NCBI GenBank assembly: GCA_025435555.1
Contig: JAIWWG010000059.1
Location: 171,008-235,007, forward strand
DNA from: Chytriomyces cf. hyalinus JEL632
Taxonomy: Eukaryota > Chytridiomycota > Chytridiomycetes > Chytridiales > Chytriomycetaceae
DNA length: 64,000 bases
Direction: 5' to 3'
Shown: piece by piece, positions 12,302 through 23,600 of the stretch
Layout of the letters: the number at the start of each line of letters is the position of its first letter
How positions within the stretch are numbered: position 1 is the stretch's first letter
Made by a program: the position numbers and the translations under genes
Notes under the pieces: model-generated
Told to the model about the DNA's origin: nothing
Seen by the model: the letters and a program-made list of their open reading frames with translations, nothing else
The model's database searches: none

Positions 12302-13373
12302 ATGCAAATGATAACCACCATCCCAGTTGAAATCCAGCAACTCGTTCTGACCCATCTGCCCATCCACAAGAAACTGGCAGAGGCAGTGTGGATCCCAGAA
12401 GACATGGTAATCGTGATGAGGCACATGCAGGCTGCAGCCGACCGCAAGGAGGTCAAGTTGGAGGACTGGATGCATATGCCGCCCTTTTATCGTGCCGCCC
12501 TTTTATCGTGCCGCCCTTTTATCGTGCCGCCTGTCTCTCTCAACAAGAGTTTTGGGTTTACAACTCAGCGGATTGGGGAGCAACGACTGAACGTGTGGAA
12601 AGCGCCATCAAACTTGCAGTTGCCCACGGAATAATTACTTCCGATGCGCTTCCCATGGCTTCTACCCTTTCTTTCAGCAAGATCCGTCGATGAATGCCTT
12701 CATATGGGCAGCAGTGCATGGAGCGACAGATGCAGCGCGCTTGTTGCTGCGGTGGTGCCCAGACGAGCGAGCGCTCATGGGCATTTCTCCAGCCATCTTG
12801 AACGCAAACCTCGCGTTCGATCCCGCAGCTGGCTACAATACTCCACTGTTTGGTGCATGCGCCAGCGGAAACAGAGAAATGGCCAAACTACTTTTACAAG
12901 ACCCACGCGTCGATCCGAACGCACCCATCATGGAGAGGGTCGGACGGGGAACCCCACGGCTCAACAGACACTTCCGTGCCGCCGCTGCGAAAGGTCACGA
13001 AGGTGTTGTACAGCTGCTTCTCTCTGACCAGAGAAGGAACGGCGAAGAAAGTGAGGCCCTTATCGATGCATCGCATCACGGTCATTTGAACATGATTGAT
13101 TTGCTGCTCAAGGATGGCCGTGCAAGTGCTTCATGGGTGGACTCAGAGTGTTTACGTGAAGCATGTGCGGCAGGCCATTTGGCTGTGCAACTACTCGCAA
13201 CCACAGATGCTGATATCAACGCGTGCGAAGTTGGAACTTGCTGGTCACTTCCAAGCACTGATTTGCCTTCACCACTTCGCGAGGCTCGAAACAATGGGCG
13301 CACTGACGTGGTGGAGTACCTGCTGAAAGACCCGCGTTTGGACTTGAACAGCGTCACAAACAGCGACGAATGA
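12302..13373 (+). pseudogene. F-box-like/ankyrin gene, cluster copy B, frame-broken
   Basis: The best-preserved copy of the cluster, yet not a continuous frame. Seen: an F-box-like head (IPVEIQQLVLTHLPIHKKLAEA) and a conserved segment DWMHMPPFYRAA, then a 16-bp unit present three times (12482-12529) that shifts the frame, then FWVYNSADW...VESAIKLAVAHG in the second frame, then a third frame from DPSMNAFIWAAVHGATDAARLLL to the stop at 13373 carrying about five ankyrin-like units (PLFGACASGNREMAKLLLQD, AAAAKGHEGVVQLLL, ALIDASHHGHLNMIDLLL, TDVVEYLLKDPRLDLN). A GT-AG intron from a weak GTTGCC donor to TTTCTTTCAG (near 12675) could heal the second break but not the first. AATAAA at 13392. Confidence 0.65.
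12482..12529 (+). repeat. 16-bp unit x3 inside ankyrin copy B
   Basis: CCCTTTTATCGTGCCG occurs three times head to tail with no mismatch. Sister copy D has a single version (CCCTTTTGGCGGGCCG). Two extra units add 32 bp, which is not a multiple of three, so the expansion breaks the frame between the F-box-like head and the ankyrin part. Confidence 0.95.
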
Positions 13374-13493
13374 AAGAAAGATACCGTGATAAATAAAATG
13401 TCGTGTGCTCGTAAGATTCGGCACATTGTTGGAATAGAATCCACCACTCTGCAGTTGATCAGCTTTTGGCTCAGTAGTTAGACTTCAATACAC

Positions 13494-13550
13494 ATGGATG
13501 TGCTGGAGTACCTGCTGAAAGACACGCGTTTGTGCAGCGCATACAGGCAG
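13494..13550 (+). pseudogene. Ankyrin C-terminal fragment between copies B and D
   Basis: A short stretch encoding MDVLEYLLKDTRL is nearly the same as the last ankyrin unit of copies A, B and D (VEYLLKDPRLDLN). Nothing recognisable of the family lies around it, so it looks like the remains of one more cluster member or a duplication endpoint. Confidence 0.5.
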
Positions 13551-13700
13551 AACACAAGTGTGAAAAAATGTGATCTTGTGGCAGGGGAGATTCCGTTGCT
13601 TGGAGTTGGCCTGAAGCGGCGCATTCAAAGACTATCGCGTTCTGTAGGAGTTTCAGCGTCACAGATCTCGACTAACTGTTGCGAGGTACGATACAAGTGA

Positions 13701-14686
13701 ATGGAGAGACTTTTTTTCGTCACGCATCGAAATCCAGCAGCTCATTCTGATCCATCTGCTAGTCGACAAGAACTTGGCCAATGCACCGTGGATCTCAGAA
13801 GACATGGCATTCGTCGAACATCTACAGGCTGCAGTCGACCGCAGCGAGGTGGTGTTCAACGACTGGATGTACATGCCGCCCTTTTGGCGGGCCGCCTGTC
13901 TCCCTCAAGATCAGTTTTGGAAAAACCCTGCGCTTCAGAAAGCACCATGCGAACACGTCGAAAGCGCCATCACATGTGCAGTCATTCACGGAATCCTCAC
14001 TGCCAGTGTGCCTCGGAATTCACCATACAACAATTTCATATCGGACAACCAGTTGTTGGCATGGCAAGTGGATGCTGTGCGTTTGCTGATGCGCTGCGGA
14101 ATCCAGACGTGGACATTGCTCCGTCGCGTTCGACCCTTCAATCGACAACTGCGCGCCACTGGTTCTTGCATGCCAGTACGGGCATAGAGAAATGGCAAAG
14201 GCATTGTTGCTCGACCCGAGAATCGATCCCAACACAGTCGGCATGGCTCTTAGCAACGAGGGCTGTGTGTTTTATCGCGTTAAGAGCCGCAACAGATATC
14301 TGCTTGCCGCTGCCAGGGGGGGTCACGAAGATGTGGTGCGACTTCTTCTGTCTGAGCCGAGAAGGGGCGGCGACGAGAGTGCGGCTCTTTTCGAGGCGGC
14401 GAGCGCAGGGCGGGCACACATAATTAGTTTGCGTGCCAAGGGTTCATGGCAGAACTCAGCTTGTTTGCGTCAAGCATGCAAGGAAGGTCACTTGGCTACA
14501 GTTCAACTGCTTCTCTCAAACACAGATGCTGACATAAACGCGTATGAAATCAGGACTGATCCGTGGGATAAAGGCATGTCTTCGCCACTATACGAGGCTC
14601 AAAAGAATGGACGCATGGGTGTGGTGGAGTACCTGCTTAAAGACCCGCGTTTGGACTTGAACTGCGCCGCGAACAAGAACATGTGA
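13701..14686 (+). pseudogene. F-box-like/ankyrin gene, cluster copy D, frame-broken
   Basis: Seen: an ATG at 13701 followed after a T7 run by the F-box-like head (IEIQQLILIHLLVDKNLA) in a different frame; with six Ts the ATG would be in frame. Then DWMYMPPFWRAACLPQDQFW...VESAITCAVIHG in frame with the head, and another shift near 14110 after RLLMRCG. The second half (PLVLACQYGHREMAKALLLDPRIDP to DLNCAANKNM, stop 14684-14686) holds about five ankyrin-like units. Layout and wording match copy B throughout, so the two arose by tandem duplication. AATAAA at 14689. Sequencing errors could account for single-base shifts. Confidence 0.62.
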
Positions 14687-14946
14687 ATAATAAAATGTCG
14701 TCTTCCCGAACCCGCCACAGAAAAGCGATGTTTCAGTCGGCGGTAATCATATTCAGACATGTTTGTCTATCGAATTAGTCACAGTTGATGCCAGCACTCT
14801 TTCCAACAGCCAAGGATGCAGTTTATTTTCACCCGCGCTAATTTAAAAAAATCACCCCAAACGCGACATCCAAACTTATCTCTCATGGACCGGCACTTCC
14901 ACTTCCCACCCCAACAAATCAATAAAAAAACCCCAGCATGAGGTGT

Positions 14947-17900
14947 TTAAAACAGCTCCTCTCTCGCGCGATTGTCCGAAAACAAATAATTGGTCACAAC
15001 TTCAACAATCCATGCACCGCCGAAGTCAAACGCCATTGCTCCAAGAAGCTTGTATCGGAACTGAGGCAAATAAGATATGATGACGAATTTAATTTATAAA
15101 ATTACAATGCATGCTAGTGGTAAACACTTACATCGCCTGGGAATGGAACCAGAGACATGGAAGAGTTGAGTTCGGGAGAAATTTCAGAAGCAGCAGCCAC
15201 GGCGATGCATGAAACCATCAGGAGACTGTTGTACAGAGACTTGTTTGCAAACAGACTTTCTCGGAATGGTTCACCCTGAAGAACAAGCAACATCAGCGAT
15301 TCATCTGGCTCATGAGCCACATTGTCCAAACCTGGTAATTGATTGCAAAGGTTGAAATCTGCATGATCAAAGAGACGAGATACACAGCCGAGTTGAGCAA
15401 GTTGGGCTGGAATTCCGCGTCCAGTTTGATTTCATCCCTGCGCCACAAGTAAGTTCCGCATCTTTGCCGCCTAGAAATGAGAACAAACACTCAACAGTTC
15501 TTCCGAATAATCAATCGCCTGCAGTCTAATGTACGCTAACGCTGTCACATGAATCGCGACTTGTCCCAGCACACTCAGGATAATGTAGAAGTTGAAGACA
15601 TTTGCCTGCGGGCGCTTCTTGGACAGTCGTTCACATGCGCTTGATTTCGCAATTCCAAAGAAGCAGATTGTAATCAGGAAACCTGCAATAGTAGCTTGCC
15701 TGGCATAAACTCCATGATCAGATGGCACAATTTAAAAACTGGTTTCAACAAGACCGCATCACCAGTCTCCTTGTTTGATTCCAGCCAAGTATTGTACACT
15801 CATGGAGTATGCGGAAATCAAGCAATTGAGCGCCAGAATTTTGTACATTTGCATCATTGCAACCAGTGTGGCTCGGCCTTGTCTGATAATGTTCACAACT
15901 GGTGAAATATGGTGAGACCATGGACCAATGCAGTGAAAGCTTTCAAGTTATTACCAGACATGACAGTTCCCAATTTAGATGTGAAGGGAGCTGCGACAGA
16001 TGCATCACCAAATTTGATGGTCGGTGCCTCAAGGTCTTCCATATCTCCAAGCATCGCGTTCAGTGCCTGTGTTGCCATAAATCTCGTAAGTTCTAACCAG
16101 CCGAGAATTGTGCGCATTCAAAAAGACACGCACCTCCATTTGCTTGGCAAACTCTGCTTTAGGGTCCTGCAAAACAATAAACACTCATCAATAAAAACCA
16201 GCAATTATAGAAAAGCAACAAGTACCTTCACGGCCGGAGCACCAGCGCTTCCAGCAGCAACCTCCGTTTTGTTTTCAACCGCGCTACCAGCAGCACCAGC
16301 GACCAAAGGCGGCGGTGGCACAGGCTGCCATCCAAGCTTCTCTCTCAACTCTGTCTGCTTCTTGGCCATCTCAATCCGTCTGCGATCCATCATGTTCTTG
16401 GTATACGCTTCGATTTCTTCCTGATTTCCATCCAGCAACGCAACCCCAACATGTGCTTGCTTCAAAGCGCCAACATCGTTGGTTCCATCTCCACACATGA
16501 GTGTGTGGTATCCAGCGCTTTTCAGTGCATTCAGAATATCTTCCTTTTGGCTTGGACTGACACGTGCGTATACCCAAATACGCGGCAAGAGAGCAGCGAA
16601 GCATGGCTTGCTGTAGATGGCAGTGAGACCGCGGCCAGTTGTGCACAGGTGAAAGTCAGCGAGACGCGGGTCCTTGACAGGGTTCGAAATGTCGACTGGG
16701 ATGGTGGTTTCCTCGTCGATCGTTTGCCAAGACACTTCTGAATAAAGCATTCTTCAGCAAAACGAACCAAATGCTGTCGCAATCAAATCGAAAACGAACC
16801 AGATTCTCCTTTGACATCCAGAATCAAAACAGGCTTCGAGACAATACCAACTTCTTTTGCGACGTGGCACGCGGTAAGAGCATTATCACCAGTGATCATC
16901 ACGCACTGGAATGCAGCCATGTAAGAATCGAAGATACGCGAGATTTTAAGAAACAAAAAAAAATCTCACTCTGTGCGACGAATTGTTCAGCATCTCAATG
17001 GCCGTTGCAGAGTCAGGCTTCAAAGGACAGAAAAAGATCAAAAATCCAGCGAAAATCAAATTGCTTTCAACGGATTCACGAGAAACTTCACGGATCTATG
17101 GCACGTTACGTGAGAAATCCTGTTTTTACGGAGAAAAAAACAGAAACAAACCTGGGAAGTCTTCATCTCAGTCGCAACACGGTATCCAAGCGCAAGCACA
17201 CGACTTCCTCTCATAGCCCAATACTTGTAAACAGAATCATAATCCGCAGGCACATTCAAAAACATGGATCTCAACGTTTCCGGAGCACCCTTCACGGCAA
17301 TAAAGATTTTCGCAGCGCTTCCATCCGCTTCTTTCAAAACAGACAAGGTACTCATGCGCTTCAATGCTGAGCTAAACGCAAAGCGACGCATGATTTTCAA
17401 TTCCACTTTGCCGCCCGTTTCAACATTCTTTGGGCGGACACATTCATCTTTGCCCAACGTCCATTCGATTGATTCGAGCGTGTTCTTTTCCATCGGGTCT
17501 CCAATGATACCGTCTTCGCCTTCGAGCTGCACGAGTGCATGTGCAGCGGCGAGGGTGTAAGAGGTGTATTTTGGCACAGTCAGTGGTTTGTATAAGGCTT
17601 TTGTGTCTGCTCCAAGACCAGAAACTCCTTCCACGAGAAGATTCTCGGCCGTTCTAGCAAAATTATTGATCACGATTCAGTTTCAAGCAAAGTGAGAATT
17701 GATTCGATTTGCAAACTTGAACACTCACAGAGTACCCGTCTTGTCGAAACAAGCGACATCAATTTTTCCGGCGAACGGAATACGGAACGGCTCAGTGCAG
17801 AAAATATATTGCTTCACGAGGGACATCAAGGAATTGTTGACGGCCATGGACAACTCCATGGGAAGCTCAGGTGGAACAACGGAAGTAATAATCAAGATAC

Positions 17901-19384
17901 AATCCAGCAAAATCTTGCTCTTGACGCGTTCTTCGTTCTTTGTTCCTTCCACCCAGACGTACCATGCGGCAGCAATGGCGAAAATCAACAGAAACAGAAT
18001 GAAAAAGAGAGATTCGGCATTATTCGCAGTGATTCGTTCAGTCCCATAGATAATGGTTCGCACGAGTTTTCCTTGCTGAGTTGAAAACCCAGTCTTTAAC
18101 ACACACGCAATGCAGCCCTTGTCGGGCGCAATCATCGATGCGTTTTCAGAGGCAGGAGTGACTTGCAAGATTTTGGTTCCGCCAAACAAAACGTGATTCT
18201 TATCCGTCTCCATGTCGAAAACATCGGTCATATCCCTCACATCGATCGATTCCTTCAACTGAGGAGTGGATTCACCCGAGAGCATGGCCTCATTCGCAAT
18301 ACAAGATCCATCAATGACAACCATATCTGCTGGAACTGGGCAATCCTCTTCGCTTCGCAAAATGGAGCAAATATCGCCTGGAAGAAGTTCGTCCGTTTGA
18401 ATGCCTTTCCACACGCGGTTTCGATACACTTTGATTGAATACGGTTTGATGGACATTGCGCGAAACTCTTGGAGCGTCTTAAGTCTCTGAATTCGGAAAA
18501 GAGGATGATGAGTTCAAACGGCCAAACATACTTCAAAACTAGAGTGCGAACCTGAAACACGACCGTCGACTCAAACACGACAAGCATAAACAAGGTAAAC
18601 AGCGAGTAGTACCACATATCGTCCAAGAACCACAATGCAACACAAAACAGCTGGAAGACAAAGAACGGCGCGATAGCGTGTTCTTTGAAAAGTTCGACAA
18701 AAGTTGGGATGGGAACATCAAACTGGTTCAATCCGTAGAGATCAATGGCCGTGGTAACATCGTATTGCGTCGTGAGGCCACGAGTTGCCTTCAGCTCTTT
18801 GACAGTCTTTCCATCATCGGACGGGAAACGCAGCTTTGAAAAGGATTTTTTGTCTGGATTGAAAATGTACTTTTTCTTTTGGAAGAAGAAGGACGGAGTG
18901 GCCTGAGTTCACCAAAGTGTTAAATTGGGGGTTGATTTTCGGAAAAACGTCAACGGAATATCCATCACCTTCCCCTCAATCGACATTTCCAGAATGGGAC
19001 ACATTGCAGCAGCACCATTGTGCGGAGTAGGCACAATCTGAATGAGCTTCGCTTTGAACGGGTCGACTTCCTGTTGGGCAGTGAAACTCAATATAAAATG
19101 AAAAACAACAACAAAAGGGCGGCGCTTACCTTCCCACATGTCAGGAACGCTCTTGCACCCACGCTCCACTGGCAAAGCAGCAGTGCGAGCGCATTCGCGG
19201 CGAGAAGAAGAATCAGCGATAGCATCGCAAACTCGTTCGACCCAAAGACGCTCTCGAACAGTGCAAAGTACACGTACGCCCAGCCAGCATAGATGGCGAC
19301 AAACGGGGCAAAGTACAAGTGCTGGGTGAAGGGAAGAGGGTTGTGCAGCGACGAAACTGCAATGCTGTGTGATTGCACGAGCAT
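14947..19384 (-). CDS. SPF1: P5A-type ATPase Spf1 (ER transmembrane-helix dislocase)
   Basis: ER P-type ATPase; the family (Spf1/ATP13A1) removes mis-inserted transmembrane helices. Fifteen exons (19130-19384, 18969-19070, 18552-18902, 17729-18486, 17152-17653, 16970-17095, 16800-16905, 16226-16737, 16134-16166, 15955-16066, 15763-15898, 15535-15699, 15332-15470, 15132-15275, 14947-15060) give 1184 aa, close to the yeast length. Seen: LIQIVPTPHNG, LLPGD, actuator LSGEST, phosphorylation site DKTGTLTAENL (about residue 488), NLIFAGFLIF, VMITGDN, MCGDGTNDVGALK, and the C-terminal membrane block (ALNCLISAYS, LLNSAVYL, STFAINYQGEPF, PELNS). The exon 12/13 junction was chosen because other sites break the frame. 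A 33-nt exon codes only 11 residues. Nothing essential is missing. Confidence 0.95.
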
Positions 19385-20693
19385 GAATGATTTTTTAAAG
19401 TATTTTTATTGTGTCAATCTTCAAAGATGGCTTCAGCCCGGTCAAGAGGATTTCGATCCAGCTGTTCCTGATTTTTCATGTCTGTATCATAGTGATCACT
19501 TTCTCGATGGTTTGGTGGCGAGAAACATGGCGATTTATAGAACTCACGTGGTGCGCTCCTTGCGCCAGGACTCGGCATTGAATGCAGTCGGATCCGGCAA
19601 TCTGCAGATTCCTTTTCTATCAGATGCTGATTTGGGTGCATGCAAGTCAGCCTGCTTGATAAAACAAAAGTTCAAATTAGATTTCTCCCCCCAACTCGCA
19701 CTCAATGCGTGCGACCTGACACTCTTTGCTCACTTGAAAGCCCAGAATACATCATGAGCTGTGCTTCCATGATCCGGCAAAGCCGCATGAACATTCATAT
19801 GAGCAAATGCTGACCCACAGTTGCTGTAAAAGCAACACCCACACCCGCCAGTAAAACCCCACTGTCTGATCCATTGCTTCCACCCCAAGACCAATCCAAG
19901 GTAGTTGGCGGCTCAACCTCATTATCGCCGACTTCTCCACTTGGATGCAAGGCAGCTCACTGCATCTTCTTGTACAATGCTGTCTGTAATCTCAAGAAAT
20001 GAAACTCAAGAACGGTAGTCTGTTTAGTCAGTGTGCTTGTCGGTCACGGCTAGCACACGTCTCAAAGGCGGCGTACCTGCAGCAAATATCAAACCAAACA
20101 AAGCGCAATTGACACCCCAAGACAGCCAGCAGCCAACACCCATAAATTCTATTGAATAATTTTAAAAGTGCTGTCTGAGGGTGTCATTTTCCAAAGTTGG
20201 TTCAAGCCGTTTTGCTCACACGTGATTTGGGAAAAGATAACGGAAAAAGTTGTAAGGAAAAGGAATCCAAAATCCAATTGACGAACGTGTATCTCTCTCA
20301 CACGCGAATGAGCTGTTGGGACGATGTGCAGCGCGTTATTTACGCGTCCATACCGACCTTTTTTCGTGATTGTACGGTGACCAAGAAAAAACTATGGGTT
20401 GCATTTCGAACATTTACTAAACTTGTTTTTGAGTATCCAATGCTGTCCACTCTCTCGCGTAAAGGAACCTCAAGGGATAATACGCGCTTCTCTGCTGCGT
20501 CTCCAACCGAAGACAGTGTTGCACCTATTTTACTTTCACATCTGTCTGTCTGCTGCCTTGTGATCAAACTTACTTCGTCATGCCCAGTATATTACCCTTG
20601 TGAATAGATATGTATTCGTTATCAAGGGTAAGATTGCATTATAAATGGTACAAAACAAATGAACACATGTAGCAAAGAAAAAAAACTGGAACA
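19385..20693. other. SPF1 upstream region, mostly without recognisable genes
   Basis: About 1.3 kb between the SPF1 start and the FMP27 stop. Two plus-strand open frames (19293-19757 and 20197-20607) show no family features, no start context and no partner exons, and are probably chance. One possible small gene (19795-20143, minus) is listed separately. The two 40-bp stretches near 19420 and 20188 resemble each other loosely. Confidence 0.4.
19795..20143 (-). CDS. Possible small secreted or membrane protein
   Basis: Not recognised. Seen: an ATG at 20143 opens a signal-anchor-like stretch (MGVGCWLSWGVNCALFGLIF), a GTACGC donor at 20076, and after a 121-nt intron an exon from 19955 that reads an acidic Pro/Thr spacer (EVGDNEVEPPTTLDW) and a hydrophobic C-terminus (VLLAGVGVAFTATVG) to TGA at 19795. 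The frame closes (75 aa). Two hydrophobic ends with a polar middle resemble small GPI-type or hairpin membrane proteins. Support is weak: no homologue recognised and the acceptor was chosen to fit. Confidence 0.28.
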
Positions 20694-23600
20694 TCAGTGA
20701 TTGGCGTCCTTCTTTTTCGCTGAAGATCCACCACCAATCAGACCAAACAGACGACCCCGCCGTGTTTCCTCATGAGGAACTTCTTTCTCCGTTGACTCCT
20801 GCCTTGCATTCGCATCTGGTTCATGGTGCAGTTCATTCTCCACCATTTTTGAGTTTTTTGTAAAAAGTTTCTCTCGGACCAGGTTTCCAGAATTGTGTAA
20901 AACGGCTTTGATCGCATCTGCAAGAAATATGAATCAGCATGCGAAGTTACAGGCAGATGTCCGCGAAAGAAGTTACCCTTTTTGAGTGCATCAAACACAT
21001 CTTGCCAACCCCACGTCTTGTTGCGGTATTCCATAGTTGGTAGCAAGAAAGTGAACATGTTCAAGTCTTCAATATTCTTGTCTTTCAATCCCTGAGAGAT
21101 GAAAGTGATTTCTAAATAAAGGGAGGTAAAACTTGACACAAAATCAAAATCAAACCTTGTAACTCAAGCACAATTGAAGCGTCGGAACTTTGATGTAAAC
21201 GAAACTACGGTTCTCTGCTGCCCGCTGCTGCATCTCTTTGAATTCGTCATACGGCTCCGAGGACTCGATCACTTTTTCCTTCCGTCGACGCGAAGTAACG
21301 GCCGCGGCAACGTTTATCCGCTTTTCATTCACTGTCTCTCCGACCTCTGCATCATCATCCGCAGTGGCTTTTGTTTTTGGGAAAAAGTACTTTTCAGCAG
21401 CGCGACCCGTTTCTCGACTGATTTGAAGGAGCAGGGGATACAAGTTGACTTCAAAGTGTTCAATGACTTTGATTCCAGCAACCGGTGCCATGTCTTTCCA
21501 ATAAACGCGAACCATTTTGTTGCGCGAAAAATCAAGGCCGCGTATGTCGCCGTGCGGGCCAATCATGTTCTTGAAGAAGCCGTTGGGGAGCAAATTTTCG
21601 AGGTATACTTTATCAATTTCAAGCGTGTTGACACTGGATTGATCTTCGTTCTGGATCCAGAGAAACCGTGTGCCCGTGAGTTTCCATTGAGCAAGAGGCT
21701 GTACTTTATCATCAAACGGTTTAACATCTTGAATCATTGTCCAGACAAGGTTCTTTGCGTAAATATTGAGCTGCAGTGCGACCTCCAACGAATTCTTTTT
21801 TTGCTCCAGAATCGACAAGGCTTTCAGTGCTTCCATGATGACATACATTTCCTCCTGGTACTGCAACAGACTCTGTCGAACATCGGTGGTTTGACTGGAA
21901 GTTAAGCACGAGTGAGCTTTCATGTGGCTCGGATGGTTACGATCTTGCATTTTACGCCCGAATTTGAGCAGTTTGCTGCCCTGCCGAATGCGTTCTTGAA
22001 GAATAAGCACACTGTCAAATACAATGGCCAAGTTTGGCATTTGATCCAGCGCAAGCATCATTTTTCGCAGCTTTTTGCTTCGTTCTCCGCTGGTTGGGTC
22101 GTGGTACATGAGGAGGTTCGTCACTATGTCCAACACGATGAAAAACTGTTTCGAATTTGCCTGGAACACATCAAAAAGCATTTCAGAAAAGTAACCGCGC
22201 AATATGTTCCTAACCTCAATTTTAAAATCGGGAAAGTCAACTGTGTACGTGTCTGTAAAATCGTTTTTCGTTGTTGAACTTGTTCTGCGCACATACAGCG
22301 GATTCGGTTTATCGCGGTAAAACGACGCTGAAGTTCTGCCGACAACTCGTTGCAGCGATTGCTCAACTTCGAAGTCGGTCCACGTGACACTCTCCACAGG
22401 AACCCAGACTGGCCAAAAGTGATGCTTTCCTTTCCTCTTATCTTCTGGTTCATGCGCGGCGCCATGGTTGACAATGAAGGGATTATTCTCAGTTTCATTT
22501 TTGGCGTCTTCGTGGGAGCACGTGAAGAATTGAGCGTTTTGAACATCTAAAATAGTTCGCGTTTTCACGAGATCTTCGTTACGGCGCTGAATTTCATCCA
22601 GATTTCCCAGACTAGCCAAAGTATCCATCGCCGTTGATTCCAAAATTGATATCGAGCGAAATTGCATGGTCTCAGCAACCATGACAACAGAGTGCAGAGC
22701 AGCTGGTTTCGCTTTCGGTGCAGATTCAAAGTTGACTTGTGGATTCACGAGTTGGACAATGTAGTTTGAATTGACACACATGTTCGGTGCCACGTAATCA
22801 AGCGAATCCACGTCATGCGAGGGTGCATATGTCAACATATCGGCTGAAGCGGTTTTGGAGTCTGAAGGGGTTTGTTTCGCCTTTGAAAAGATTTCTTCTT
22901 CTCCTTCACAGCTCACGTACAGGTTGTCGAGATCGTTGAGAAGCATTTCAAGCAGATCGTTGGATGCCTTTGAATCAAAGTCTCGCATCATTCCAGACTC
23001 TGGATCAAATGTTTGACGGCTCTTTTTCTTTGTGTTTTCCGTAATGGATGCGTTGAGGAGTTCTTTGGCTGTTTTCAGAGCCGCATTGGAAAGGCAGTAG
23101 TACAGCGCGGATTCGCGGTAAATCAAGGCGAAAAATCGGAGACAGATGTTTCGAACTTCCTTTTTCCACAAGAAGTTGATGTTGTGGATAACTAAACATG
23201 TAGTTAGCAGTGCAAAAGCAAATGATTTGGGGCATACCGTAGTGATGGTCGAAAATAGCATCGTTTTTTGACAAATGATCTCTTGATTTTGACGGCTGCT
23301 TCGAAAAATCTGGATGATTGGGCAACGTTAGTCGGAATCGCAGAAGAGAGAGGGCGTAATTACCATTGACATGCCTTACAGAATTCCGAATATGTCTTTC
23401 AATTGCTTGCTTTTTCTCAAACAAAACCGTGAGTTTATCAATCAGCGCTTGACTCGCCTTCAAAATGCGAAACTGTCAAACATGGCCCATTTTAGTTTGC
23501 GTAACAGAAACGCACCTGCAAAAACGTGTCGTCGTTTGTGATTAGTTTTCTGTCGCCAAACGCCTTTTGCACGATGACATAGTGCGCGATGGCTGCTTCA

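Noticed and set aside
19293-19757. 154-aa plus-strand frame near the SPF1 start
   Set aside because: Its first third is antisense to SPF1 exon 1, the rest shows no motif, and no splice partner was found.
20197-20607. 136-aa plus-strand frame
   Set aside because: No recognisable domain, no promoter context, and composition like non-coding AT-rich DNA.
21174-21905. 243-aa plus-strand open frame
   Set aside because: Antisense shadow of FMP27 exon 11; no domain or splice partner.
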